Source: Alterluteimonas quercicellularis
GTDB taxonomy: Bacteria; Pseudomonadota; Gammaproteobacteria; Xanthomonadales; Xanthomonadaceae
Direction: 5' to 3'
Assembly: GCF_021191635.1 (NCBI RefSeq)
Contig: NZ_JAIWPR010000025.1
Coordinates: 27,608-91,607, forward strand
DNA length: 64,000 nt
The position numbers and the translations under genes were made by a program. Under the pieces are notes generated by a model. It saw only the letters and a program-made list of their open reading frames with translations. It was not told the origin of the DNA and searched no databases. The number at the start of each line of letters is the position of its first letter. The stretch's first letter is position 1. Shown here in pieces: positions 50,055 to 59,013 of this stretch.

Positions 50055-51205
50055 GCGGGGACTTCCTCTGCTTGGGCGCGGCGGGCTACGCCGGCGTGTG
50101 CGGGTGCGGGGGGAATGCGGGGGATGGGGGCCGGCGCGGGCGCCGGCGGGGAGGCGGCGTCGCGCGCAGCGGGGACGGCGGGGGGCGCGGCGTCGCCGGT
50201 CGCGGCGGTGCGGCGGCGCGGCTTGCGCGGCGCGCGCGGGCGCACGTCGGTCAGCAGCCGCGCCAGCACGCCGGCGTCGAGGTTGCCGCCGGAGACCACC
50301 GCGCACTTGCGGCGCGCGGCCACGCGCTTGCCCGCGGCCAGCGCCAGCGCGCCGGCGCCCTCGGCGATCACGTGCTCCTCCAGCGCCAGCCGCACCAGCG
50401 TCTCGCGCAGCTCGGCCTCGCGCACGATGACGATGTCGTCCAGCAGCTCGGCCAGCAGGCGCCGGGTCAGGCGGCCGGGGTCGGCCACGCGCACGCCGTC
50501 GGCCAGGGTCGGGCGCGGCGGCGTCGCCGGCTCGCCGCGCAGGGCGCGCGCCATCGCGTCCACGCCCTCGACCTGCGCGCCGATCACGCGCACCCGGCGC
50601 CCGCCGCGCGCGGCCGGCAGGCACGCGGCGCGCAGCGCCAGCGCCACGCCGGCGGCCAGGCCGCCGCCGCCGATCGGCACCAGCACCACGTCGGGCTCCA
50701 GCGCGGCGGCGATCTCCAGCCCCACGGTGCCCTGGCCGGCGATCACGTCGGGATCGTCGAAGGCCGACAGCAGGCGGTAGCCGTTGTGCTCGGCCAGCGC
50801 GGCGGCGAAGGCCTTGGCGGCGTCGTAGCTCTCGCCGTGCAGGCGCACCGTCGCGCCCCAGTGGGCGACGCCGGCCACCTTGGTCTGCGGGGCGTCGGTC
50901 GGCATCACGGTGATCACCGGCACGCCCAGCCGCCACGCGGCCCAGGCCAGGCCCTGCGCGTGGTTGCCGGCCGAGGCCGCGATGACCGGGCGCTCGTCGC
51001 CGCGCTCGCGCGCGGCCAGCAGCGCGTTGAGCGCGCCGCGCACCTTGTAGGAACCGGTGCGCTGCAGGTTCTCCAGCTTCAGCCAGCAGCCGAAGCGCTC
51101 GGCGTGGTGCAGCGGCGTGGCCGCCAGGTACGGGCGCAGCCGCGCCTGCGCGGCGAACACCTCGGCCACGGACACCGTCTGCGCGCTGGCGACGTCGGGC
51201 TCCAT
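50051..51205 (-). CDS. ilvA: Threonine dehydratase, short form without ACT domain
   Basis: A PLP enzyme that deaminates threonine to 2-oxobutyrate at the start of isoleucine synthesis. The 384-aa protein has [19 protein letters not shown] (PLP Lys), [43 protein letters not shown] and VVSGGNLD. The catalytic fold ends near residue 320. The remaining residues are a Pro/Ala/Arg-rich tail rather than the ACT-like regulatory domain of long biosynthetic IlvA, so isoleucine feedback inhibition may be absent or different. Its position between ilvE and leuA makes a biosynthetic role likely. It overlaps ilvE by 1 bp (TGATG) and leuA by ATGA. Confidence 0.92.
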   Translation of the reverse strand: MEPDVASAQTVSVAEVFAAQARLRPYLAATPLHHAERFGCWLKLENLQRTGSYKVRGALNALLAARERGDERPVIAASAGNHAQGLAWAAWRLGVPVITVMPTDAPQTKVAGVAHWGATVRLHGESYDAAKAFAAALAEHNGYRLLSAFDDPDVIAGQGTVGLEIAAALEPDVVLVPIGGGGLAAGVALALRAACLPAARGGRRVRVIGAQVEGVDAMARALRGEPATPPRPTLADGVRVADPGRLTRRLLAELLDDIVIVREAELRETLVRLALEEHVIAEGAGALALAAGKRVAARRKCAVVSGGNLDAGVLARLLTDVRPRAPRKPRRRTAATGDAAPPAVPAARDAASPPAPAPAPIPRIPPAPAHAGVARRAQAEEVPA

Positions 51206-52170
51206 CAGACGACGGTCAGCCAGCGCGCGTAGGCCGGTTCGGCGCCGCGGATCACCCGCCCGTACAGCGCGGCCAGCTCGCGCGCCACCGGGCCCTCGCC
51301 GTAGTGGCGGTCCTCCAGCTGCGCCATCGGCGCGACCTCGGCGGCAGTGCCGCAGGCGAACACCTCGTCGGCGTCCAGCAGCTCGTCCAGGGTCGCCGCG
51401 CGCGAGCGCGCGCCGGAGAGCTCGATCAGGGTCTGCCGGGTGATGCCGGGCAGGGCGTCGCGGTGCTCGACGGCGGTCACCTCGCCGTCCTTGACCCAGA
51501 ACACGTTGGCGCCGGTGCACTCCACCACGAAGCCGTCGCGGTCGACGAACAGCGCCTCGTCGAAGCCGCGCGCCTTGGCCTCGCGCTTGGCCAGGATCGA
51601 GTTGACGTAGCCGCCGCACAGCTTCAGCGGCGGCAGCGAATCGGCCGGGTTGCGCCGCCAGCGCGAGACCGCCACGCGCGCGCGCTGGCCGTTGAGGTGC
51701 ACGCGGGTGGCGGTGGTGGAGACCATCAGGTGCTGCGGGTGGCCGTCCACGTCCAGGCCGAAGCCGCCGGCGCCGAACCACGCCAGCGGGCGCACGTAGG
51801 CGTCGCGGTGGCGGTTGGCGCGCAGCGTGGCCAGCACCGCCTCGGTCGCCAGGGCGACGTCGAAGTCGATGCCCAGCAGCTCGGCGCCCTGGCGCATGCG
51901 CTCCAGGTGCTCGGGCAGGCGGAACACCGCCGCGCCGCCGTCGGCGGTGGCGTAGGCGCGGATGCCCTCGAACACGCCGCTGCCGTAGTGCATGGCATGG
52001 GTGGTCAGGTCGGCCTGCAGCGACTCGACGTCGGCCAGCGCGCCGTCGAACCACAGCTGCGTGCGCGCGGCCGGCGCCGGCTGCGGGAACGGTGCGACGT
52101 TGGCCGCGGCCGCCGCGGCGGGCCCGGGCACCACGGCCTCGGCGGCCTCGGGCTGCGGATTCAGCTGCAT
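51205..52170 (-). CDS. ilvE: Branched-chain amino-acid aminotransferase
   Basis: A class IV PLP aminotransferase for the last step of Val, Leu and Ile synthesis. The 321-aa protein has an Ala/Pro-rich N-terminal extension of about 35 residues. [58 protein letters not shown] (PLP Lys), [14 protein letters not shown] and [13 protein letters not shown] follow. It overlaps ilvM by 10 bp and ilvA by 1 bp. Without this gene the operon would lack a transaminase, so the window encodes the full pathway. Confidence 0.94.
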   Translation of the reverse strand: MQLNPQPEAAEAVVPGPAAAAAANVAPFPQPAPAARTQLWFDGALADVESLQADLTTHAMHYGSGVFEGIRAYATADGGAAVFRLPEHLERMRQGAELLGIDFDVALATEAVLATLRANRHRDAYVRPLAWFGAGGFGLDVDGHPQHLMVSTTATRVHLNGQRARVAVSRWRRNPADSLPPLKLCGGYVNSILAKREAKARGFDEALFVDRDGFVVECTGANVFWVKDGEVTAVEHRDALPGITRQTLIELSGARSRAATLDELLDADEVFACGTAAEVAPMAQLEDRHYGEGPVARELAALYGRVIRGAEPAYARWLTVV

Positions 52171-52397
52171 GGCGACACCTCCACCGCGAGACAGTCGTAC
52201 AGCTTGTCCAGCTGCTGGCGCAGCGCCTCGCCGGGGCGCTCGCTCTCGACGGTCATGCGCAGGTGCCAGCGGTCGCCGTCGGGCTGGGCCTCGCCGTCCA
52301 CGGCCAGCGGGCGGAAGCCGCGGCGCTCGGCCGCGCCGACCACGCGGGTCAGCGCGCCCTCGGCGCGGCGCAGGGTCATGTCAAGCCGGTATCGCAT
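52161..52397 (-). CDS. ilvM: Acetolactate synthase small regulatory subunit (IlvM-like ACT protein)
   Basis: A 78-aa single ACT domain (DMTLRRAEGALTRVVGAAERRGF, then LRMTVESERPGEALRQQLDKLYD). It would bind the large subunit IlvG and tune its activity. It is much shorter than the IlvN/IlvH class, as expected for the IlvM type. It overlaps ilvG by 17 bp and ilvE by 10 bp. Confidence 0.9.
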   Translation of the reverse strand: MRYRLDMTLRRAEGALTRVVGAAERRGFRPLAVDGEAQPDGDRWHLRMTVESERPGEALRQQLDKLYDCLAVEVSPCS

Positions 52398-54222
52398 GGG
52401 TCGGTTCCTCGGGCGTGGGGTCGGGGCGCGCGGCGGCCGCGTCGGCGTCGTGGCCGTCGTCGATCATCTGCGCGTTGTTGTGGTTGGGCGGCACCAGCGG
52501 CCAGACGTTGGCGGCCGGATCGATCGCCACGTGCAGCAGCGCCGGGCCGTCGGCGGCCAGCAGCGCGGCCAGCGCGTCCTCGACGCCGTCGGCGCGGTCC
52601 ACCGACAGCGCCTGCACGCCGAACGCGCGCGCGACCTCGGCGAAGTCCGGGTTGTCGGACAGGTCGATCTCCGAGTAGCGCTTCTCGAAGAACAGCTCCT
52701 GCCACTGCCGCACCATGCCCAGCGCCTGGTTGTCCAGCAGCACGATCTTCACCGGCAGCCGGTAGCGGCGCAGCGTGGCCAGCTCCTGCACGTTCATCAG
52801 GAACGAGCCGTCGCCGCTCACGCACACCACCTGCGCCGCCGGGTCCTGCAGCTGCGCGCCGATCGCCGCCGGCAGGCCGAAGCCCATCGCGCCCAGCGCG
52901 CCGCTGGTCAGGTGCCGTCGCGGATCGGCGAAGCGGCAGTGCTGGGCCACCCACATCTGGTGCTGGCCGACGTCGCAGCTGATCACCGCGTCCGGGGCGA
53001 TCTCGGACAGCCGCTTCAGCAGCGCGGGGGCGTACACGCCGTCGCCGGGCGCGTCGTAGCGGGCGGCGAAGCGCGCCCGCCGGGCCTGGCACTGCTGCAG
53101 CCAGTCGCGGCGGGCGGCGGCGTGGCGGCCCTGCCACGCCTGCATCGCGCAGGGGCCGGTCAGCCGCCGCAGCGCGTGGGCGACGTCGCCCTGCACGCCG
53201 ACGTCGGCCGCGCGCAGCTTGCCGATCTCGCAGGCGTCGGCGTCCAGGTGCACCACGCGCGCTTCGGGCGCGAACTCGGCCAGCTTGCCGGTGGCGCGGT
53301 CGTCGAAGCGCGCGCCGACCACGATCAGCAGGTCGCAGGCCTGCACCGCGTGGTTGGCCGCGCGGCTGCCGTGCATGCCCAGCATGCCCAGGTGGCAGGC
53401 GTGGCCGGCCGGCAGCGCGCCCAGGCCCTTCAGGGTCAGCACGGTGGGGATGCGGGTCTGCTCGACGAACTCGCCGAAGGCCTCCACCGCGCCGGCCAGC
53501 GCGATGCCGCCGCCGCCGTAGACCACCGGCCGCTGCGCCTGCGCGATCAGCGCCGCCGCCGCGTGCAGGGCGGCATCGGCCGGCGCCGGCACCGGCTCCG
53601 CCGGCCGCGGCGCGTGCGCCGGCAGGTGCGAGGCGTCGCCCACCTGCACGTCCTTGGGCAGGTCGATCAGCACCGGGCCCGGGCGGCCGCTGCGGGCGAT
53701 CCGGAACGCCTCGGCCAGCACCTCGGGCAGCTCGTCGACGCTGCGCGGCAGGAAGCTGTGCTTGACGATCGGCAGGGTCATGCCGAACACGTCCAGCTCC
53801 TGGAAGGCGTCGGTGCCCAGCAGCGGCGTGGCGACCTGGCCGGTGATGACGACCATCGGCACCGAGTCCAGCATCGCGTCGGCGATGCCGGTCACCAGGT
53901 TGGAGGCGCCGGGGCCGGAGGTCGCCACGCACACGCCGACGCGGCCGCTGGCGCGCGCGTAGCCGTTGGCGGCGAACGCCGCGCCCTGCTCGTGGCGGAC
54001 CAGGACGTGGCGCAGGCCGGCGCCGTGCAGGGCGTCGTAGAAAGGCATGATCGCGCCGCCCGGGTAGCCGAACAGCGTGTCCACGCCTTCCGCCTGCAGC
54101 GCGCGCACCAGCCAGCGCGCGCCGTTGCAGGGCGCGGCCGCGGCGGCGGCCGGCGCGGTCGCTGCGGCCGCCTCGGTCGTCTCCGGCGCGGGCGCGTCGT
54201 CGTCGGCGGCTTGGGCGTGCAT
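52381..54222 (-). CDS. ilvG: Acetolactate synthase large subunit
   Basis: A TPP- and FAD-dependent enzyme that joins two pyruvates, or pyruvate and 2-oxobutyrate, at the branch point of Val/Leu and Ile synthesis. The 613-aa protein has an Ala-rich N-terminal extension of about 35 residues, then ALQAEGVDTLFGYPGGAIMP (catalytic Glu region), VRHEQGAAFAANGYARASG, TSGPGASNLVTGIADAMLDS, GARFDDRATG, SGALGAMGFGLPAAIGAQ and the TPP motif GDGSFLMNVQELATL...NQALGMVRQWQ. The start at 54222 shares one base with the ilvC stop (TGATG), so the two are translationally coupled. Confidence 0.96.
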   Translation of the reverse strand: MHAQAADDDAPAPETTEAAAATAPAAAAAAPCNGARWLVRALQAEGVDTLFGYPGGAIMPFYDALHGAGLRHVLVRHEQGAAFAANGYARASGRVGVCVATSGPGASNLVTGIADAMLDSVPMVVITGQVATPLLGTDAFQELDVFGMTLPIVKHSFLPRSVDELPEVLAEAFRIARSGRPGPVLIDLPKDVQVGDASHLPAHAPRPAEPVPAPADAALHAAAALIAQAQRPVVYGGGGIALAGAVEAFGEFVEQTRIPTVLTLKGLGALPAGHACHLGMLGMHGSRAANHAVQACDLLIVVGARFDDRATGKLAEFAPEARVVHLDADACEIGKLRAADVGVQGDVAHALRRLTGPCAMQAWQGRHAAARRDWLQQCQARRARFAARYDAPGDGVYAPALLKRLSEIAPDAVISCDVGQHQMWVAQHCRFADPRRHLTSGALGAMGFGLPAAIGAQLQDPAAQVVCVSGDGSFLMNVQELATLRRYRLPVKIVLLDNQALGMVRQWQELFFEKRYSEIDLSDNPDFAEVARAFGVQALSVDRADGVEDALAALLAADGPALLHVAIDPAANVWPLVPPNHNNAQMIDDGHDADAAAARPDPTPEEPTHAIPA

Positions 54223-55256
54223 CACGCGGCCTCGGGCTGCGCTTGCGCGGGGCTCGCCGGCGGCCTGGCCGCGGCGGCGACCGGCTGGCCGTCCTGCAGC
54301 CATTGCATGGCCGCGCGCAGCCTGCGGCCGGTCTCCTCGATCGGATGGTCCAGGTCGGCCTGGCGGTGGCGCTTGTAGTTGGGCAGCCCGGCCTCGTACT
54401 CGGCGATCCAGTTGCGGGCGAAGGTGCCGTCCTGGATGTCGGCCAGCACCGCCTTCATGCGCGCCTTGGTGTCGGCGTCGATGATCCGCGGGCCGCTGAC
54501 GAAGTCGCCGTACTGCGCGGTCTCGGAGATGAACTCCAGCATCCGGCTGATGCCGCCCTCGTAGAACAGGTCGACGATCAGCTTCAGCTCGTGCAGCACC
54601 TCGTAGTAGGCGATCTCGGGCTGGTAGCCGGCTTCCACCAGGGTCTCGTAGCCGGCCTGCACCAGCGCGCTGGCGCCGCCGCACAGCACCGCCTGCTCGC
54701 CGAACAGGTCGGTCTCGGTCTCCTCCTTGAAGGTGGTGCGGATGACGTTGGCGCGCGCGCCGCCGATGCCCGCGGCGTAGGTGCGCGCCAGCGCCTCGGC
54801 GTGGCCGCTGCGGTCCTGCTCGATCGCGAAGATGCAGGGCACGCCGCGGCCGATCTCGTACTCGCGCCGCACCAGCGCGCCCGGGCCCTTCGGCGCGACC
54901 AGGATCACGTCCAGGTCCTCGCGCGGGGCGATCCGCCCGTAGTGGACGTTGAAGCCGTGCGCGAACAGCAGGCAGGCGCCCTCGCGCATGTTCAGCGCCA
55001 GCACCTCCTCGTACAGGCGCGCCTGCACCATGTCCGGGGTCAGCACCGCCACCAGGTCCGCGGCGGCGGCCGCTTCGGCGGGGGCGACCACCGCGAAGCC
55101 GTCGGCGGTCGCGCGCTGCTCGGTGGGGCCGCCGGGGCGCAGGCCGACGGTGACGTCGAAGCCGGAGTCGCGCAGGTTGAGGGCGTGGGCGCGGCCCTGG
55201 CTGCCGTAGCCGATCACGGCGATGGTGGGCTTGCGGGCGGTGTGCTGCTGGGTCAT
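54222..55256 (-). CDS. ilvC: Ketol-acid reductoisomerase
   Basis: An NADPH-dependent enzyme that rearranges and reduces acetolactate or acetohydroxybutyrate. The 344-aa class I protein has the dinucleotide motif [62 protein letters not shown] with the metal-binding acidic residues, and [20 protein letters not shown] short Ala/Pro-rich C-terminal tail follows. It is the second structural gene of the operon, 57 bp after ilvD. Confidence 0.96.
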   Translation of the reverse strand: MTQQHTARKPTIAVIGYGSQGRAHALNLRDSGFDVTVGLRPGGPTEQRATADGFAVVAPAEAAAAADLVAVLTPDMVQARLYEEVLALNMREGACLLFAHGFNVHYGRIAPREDLDVILVAPKGPGALVRREYEIGRGVPCIFAIEQDRSGHAEALARTYAAGIGGARANVIRTTFKEETETDLFGEQAVLCGGASALVQAGYETLVEAGYQPEIAYYEVLHELKLIVDLFYEGGISRMLEFISETAQYGDFVSGPRIIDADTKARMKAVLADIQDGTFARNWIAEYEAGLPNYKRHRQADLDHPIEETGRRLRAAMQWLQDGQPVAAAARPPASPAQAQPEAA

Positions 55257-55313
55257 GGCGGTTTCCGTTGGACGGGGTGCGTGGGAAGGGAAAGGCTTCG
55301 CGCCGGAGCGCGG

Positions 55314-57116
55314 TCAGTCGTCGGTGAGGACGGCATCGATGGCATCGCGCCGGGTCGCGGCCGCGCCGCCTCCGGCCCCGGCATCCCCGCTCGGGGGGGA
55401 GGGGGCGGGGACGCGCGGGGCCGGAGGCGGGGCGGACGGGACGGCGGCGGGCGCCTCGGGGCGGGGCGAGGTCACCGCGCCCTTCGAGGCCGAGCCGACC
55501 AGGCGCGCGAACTTGGCCAGCGCGCCCGTGGTCACCCGCGGCGCGATGCGCACCGGCTCGCGCGCGTCCAGCGCGGCGGCGGTGGCCAGGGTGCGGGTGG
55601 CGGTGTCGATGGTGACGATGTCGCCCTCGCGCAGCCGCGCCAGCGGCCCGCCCGCGGCGGCCTCGGGCGCGATGTGGCCGACCATGAAGCCGCGGGTGGC
55701 GCCGGAGAAGCGGCCGTCGGTGATCAGCGCCACGTCGTCGCCCAGGCCCTGGCCGACCAGCGCCGCGGTCACCGCCAGCATCTCGCGCATGCCGGGCCCG
55801 CCGGCGGGGCCCTCGAAGCGGATCACCACCACGTCGCCGGGGCGGATCGCGCGCGCCTGCACCGCGGCGAAGCAGGCCTCCTCGGAATCGAACACGCGCG
55901 CCGGCCCGCTGTGGCGGCTGCGGCCGTGCCCGGCCAGCTTCAGGATGCAGCCCTCGGGGGCCAGGTTGCCGTACAGGATCGCGTAGCCGCCCTGCGGCTT
56001 GATCGGGTCGGCCACCGGGCGCACCACGTCCTGCGGGACGGCGGCCCGCGCCAGGGATACGCACGCATCGTCCAGCTCGGCGAACAGCGAGCGGCCGGTG
56101 ACGGTGGGGATGTCCTCGATCAGGCCGGCGGCGCGCAGCTCGCGCGCGACCAGCGCGGTGCCGCCCTGGGCGTACATCTCGGCGGCGCTGTAGCGGCCGC
56201 CGGGCTTGAGGTCGGCGATGACCGGGGTGGCCGCGGCGGCGTGGAAGTCCTCCAGGTCGAAGGGCAGGCCGGCCTCGTGCGCGATCGCCAGCAGGTGCAG
56301 CGCGGCGTTGGTGGATCCGGCGGTGGCCGACACCGCACGTGCCGCATTTCGCAGCGCGATCGGAGAGAGGATCACGCGCGGTGTCGGGCCGCCGGAAAGC
56401 AGTGCCTGCATCACCAGCTCGCCGCAGCGGCGCGCGGCGGCCGGCTTGTCGGGATCGGTGGCGGGGATGTCGTTGAGCCCCAGCGGCGACAGCCCCAGGA
56501 AGGTGAGCACCATCGCCATGGTGTTGGCGGTGAACTGGCCGCCGCAGGCGCCGGCGCCCGGGCAGGCGGCGGCCTCCACCTCGCGCAGGCCTTCGTCGTC
56601 GAGGGTGCCGGCGGCATGCTGGCCGACCGCCTCGAACACGTCCTGGATGGTGACCGGCCGGCCCTTGCAGTGGCCGTGGCGGATGGTGCCGCCGTAGAGG
56701 ATCACGGTGGGGATGTCCAGGCGCGCGGCCGCCATCGCCGCGGCGGGGATGGTCTTGTCGCAGCCGCACAGCAGCACCATCGCGTCCAGGCAGTGGCCGT
56801 CGACCGCCAGCTCGATCGAATCGGCGATCAGCTCGCGCGAGGCCAGCGAGGCGCGCATGCCGGAGGAGCCCATGGCGATGCCGTCGGTCACCGCGATGGT
56901 GTTGAACTCGATCGGGGTGCCGCCGGCCGCCTTGACGCCCTCGGCCACGTCCGCCGCCAGGTCGCGCAGGCCCAGGTTGCAGGGCGAGACGTTCGACCAG
57001 GTGTGCACCACCGCCACCAGCGGCCGCGCGATGGCGGCGTCGTCGAGGCCGGTGGCGCGCAGCATCGCGCGCGCCGGGGCGTGGTCGGGGCCTTGCTTGA
57101 TGGCATCGCTGCGCAC
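55314..57116 (-). CDS. ilvD: Dihydroxy-acid dehydratase
   Basis: An Fe-S enzyme that dehydrates dihydroxy acids to 2-oxo acids for Val, Leu and Ile. The 600-aa protein has TWSNVSPCNLGLRDLA, EFNTIAVTDGIAMGSSGM, LLCGCDKTIPAAAMA and CPGAGACGGQFTANTMAM, which provide the cluster Cys residues and a substrate loop. ATAGSTNAALHLLAIAHEAG, DGRFSGATRGFMVGHIAPEA and a C-terminal Pro/Ala-rich tail of about 50 residues follow. It is the first structural gene after the leader peptide and attenuator; its ATG at 57116 lies about 40 nt beyond the T-tract. Confidence 0.96.
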   Translation of the reverse strand: MRSDAIKQGPDHAPARAMLRATGLDDAAIARPLVAVVHTWSNVSPCNLGLRDLAADVAEGVKAAGGTPIEFNTIAVTDGIAMGSSGMRASLASRELIADSIELAVDGHCLDAMVLLCGCDKTIPAAAMAAARLDIPTVILYGGTIRHGHCKGRPVTIQDVFEAVGQHAAGTLDDEGLREVEAAACPGAGACGGQFTANTMAMVLTFLGLSPLGLNDIPATDPDKPAAARRCGELVMQALLSGGPTPRVILSPIALRNAARAVSATAGSTNAALHLLAIAHEAGLPFDLEDFHAAAATPVIADLKPGGRYSAAEMYAQGGTALVARELRAAGLIEDIPTVTGRSLFAELDDACVSLARAAVPQDVVRPVADPIKPQGGYAILYGNLAPEGCILKLAGHGRSRHSGPARVFDSEEACFAAVQARAIRPGDVVVIRFEGPAGGPGMREMLAVTAALVGQGLGDDVALITDGRFSGATRGFMVGHIAPEAAAGGPLARLREGDIVTIDTATRTLATAAALDAREPVRIAPRVTTGALAKFARLVGSASKGAVTSPRPEAPAAVPSAPPPAPRVPAPSPPSGDAGAGGGAAATRRDAIDAVLTDD

Positions 57117-57155
57117 TTGCGGTGTTTCCTCGTGTAGTGGCCTGGGCCCCGAAAC

Positions 57156-57186
57156 GAAAAACCCCGCGCCGTTTCGGGCGCGGGGT
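57156..57186 (-). terminator. Attenuator terminator upstream of ilvD
   Basis: On the minus strand ACCCCGCGCC (57186-57177), a 6-nt loop and GGCGCGGGGT (57170-57161) form a 10-bp stem followed by a T-tract. The 5' arm CCCGCGCC can instead pair perfectly over 8 bp with GGCGCGGG inside the leader coding region (57242-57235), just after the Val/Leu/Ile codons, giving an antiterminator. This is the classical leader-peptide attenuation layout. Confidence 0.88.
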
Positions 57187-57218
57187 CTTGGTTCTTTCGA
57201 CCTGGGTTTGTTTTCTAC

Positions 57219-57359
57219 TTACGCAAACCCGATTCCCGCGCCGGTTGAGCAGGTAATAAGGAGGACGACGACGGGAACGAGCGCAACCGGGACACGCGGG
57301 TCCGCCGCGCCCGGGAGGGCGGCGTTGCGGAGCTGCGGGTGGCTGTTGCGCTGCGTCAT
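57219..57359 (-). CDS. ilvL: ilv operon leader peptide
   Basis: A 46-codon open frame ending 33 bp ahead of the terminator stem. It contains the run VPVVVLLITC with six consecutive regulatory codons Val-Val-Val-Leu-Leu-Ile (57272-57255), and further Val and Leu codons just before. Ribosome stalling here under branched-chain amino-acid shortage would free the antiterminator segment at 57242-57235. The start ATG at 57359 follows the predicted promoter by about 20 nt. The peptide itself is not expected to have a function. Confidence 0.85.
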   Translation of the reverse strand: MTQRNSHPQLRNAALPGAADPRVPVALVPVVVLLITCSTGAGIGFA

Positions 57360-57369
57360 GGCCCGCCGA

Positions 57370-57398
57370 GATAAACACGGCCGTGCAGGGCGTGTCAA
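57370..57398 (-). promoter_or_regulatory. Sigma-70 promoter of the ilv-leu operon
   Basis: A perfect TTGACA -35 (57398-57393), a 17-bp spacer and TTTATC as -10 (57375-57370) on the minus strand. Transcription would begin near 57363, a few bases before the leader-peptide ATG; the leader may therefore be nearly leaderless. No other promoter-like sequence of this quality was seen before ilvD. Confidence 0.65.
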
Positions 57399-57519
57399 CA
57401 GTTTCGTCGACAACCGTTGCGCAGGGAGCGTCCGCGCGAGGCCGGCGCCTCGCCGGCGGGGCGCGCGTCTGCGGGCCCTGCGCTTGCGCAGGCCGCGGGC
57501 GGCGTGTTACCAAGACGCC

Positions 57520-57600
57520 ATGCAGCGCACCGTCCTCCGCCCCTATGCGTGGTTCTACGGCTTTCCGATGCCGGCGGCGGACGGGGTGCGCACGATCTGA
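57520..57600 (+). CDS. Aromatic leader peptide of the DAHP synthase gene
   Basis: A 26-codon open frame encoding MQRTVLRPYAWFYGFPMPAA and six further residues. Tyr, Trp, Phe, Tyr and Phe codons are packed between 57544 and 57564 (YAWFYGF), far more aromatic residues than chance would place in so short a peptide. It ends 22 bp before a terminator hairpin, and GGCGGC inside its 3' part (57573-57578) can pair with the GCCGCC arm of that hairpin. It should act as a sensor of charged aromatic tRNAs for attenuation of the DAHP synthase gene. Confidence 0.83.
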   Translation: MQRTVLRPYAWFYGFPMPAADGVRTI

Positions 57601-57622
57601 CAGATCACACGATTTTCCCCAG

Positions 57623-57651
57623 AAGCCGCCAGCCACCCTGGCGGCTTTTTT
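57623..57651 (+). terminator. Attenuator terminator upstream of the DAHP synthase gene
   Basis: The stem GCCGCCAG/CTGGCGGC (57625-57632 with 57638-57645), extended by two A-T pairs, has a 5-nt loop and is followed by six T residues (57646-57651). The left arm GCCGCC can alternatively pair with GGCGGC at 57573-57578 in the leader peptide gene, which would abolish termination. The DAHP synthase start is 27 bp further on. Confidence 0.88.
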
Positions 57652-57678
57652 CATGCCGCCGGACGCCCCCACCGGAGC

Positions 57679-58761
<1,083 letters not shown>

Positions 58762-58833
58762 GGCCGGACGACCCGATGCGACACGCTTCGTCGCACCGCG
58801 CCTGCGCGCGACGGGCTTGCCCGGCGCATCCTG

Positions 58834-58910
58834 TCGCGCGCCAGCGCGCTCCTACGAAAGCGACCTGCAGCCGGCATCCGACCGTCCCGTAGGAGCGCGC
58901 TGGCGCGCGA
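58834..58910. repeat. Inverted pair of GTAGGAGCGCGCT palindromic repeats
   Basis: A reverse unit at 58834-58855 and a forward unit at 58889-58910, each 22 bp, carry GGCGC in place of CGCGC in the centre (a sub-family relative to 21963 and 36433). A degenerate third copy lies near 58978-58996. They fill much of the 252-bp gap between the DAHP synthase and LanM genes, which are convergent. No gene or other feature is seen in that gap. Confidence 0.85.
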
Positions 58911-59013
58911 CGGCTGTCGCCCAGTTTCCGCAAGGCGGTGCCCGCTGGCATTTGCCGAGGTTCCAGCCGCACCTGGCGCGGTCGCGAGCGCGCTCCTTCC
59001 GGGCCCGTGCGGG

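Noticed and set aside
45897..57137. Long plus-strand frames opposite the ilv-leu operon
   Set aside because: No recognisable domain, and the minus strand encodes ten well-conserved enzymes with tight overlaps.
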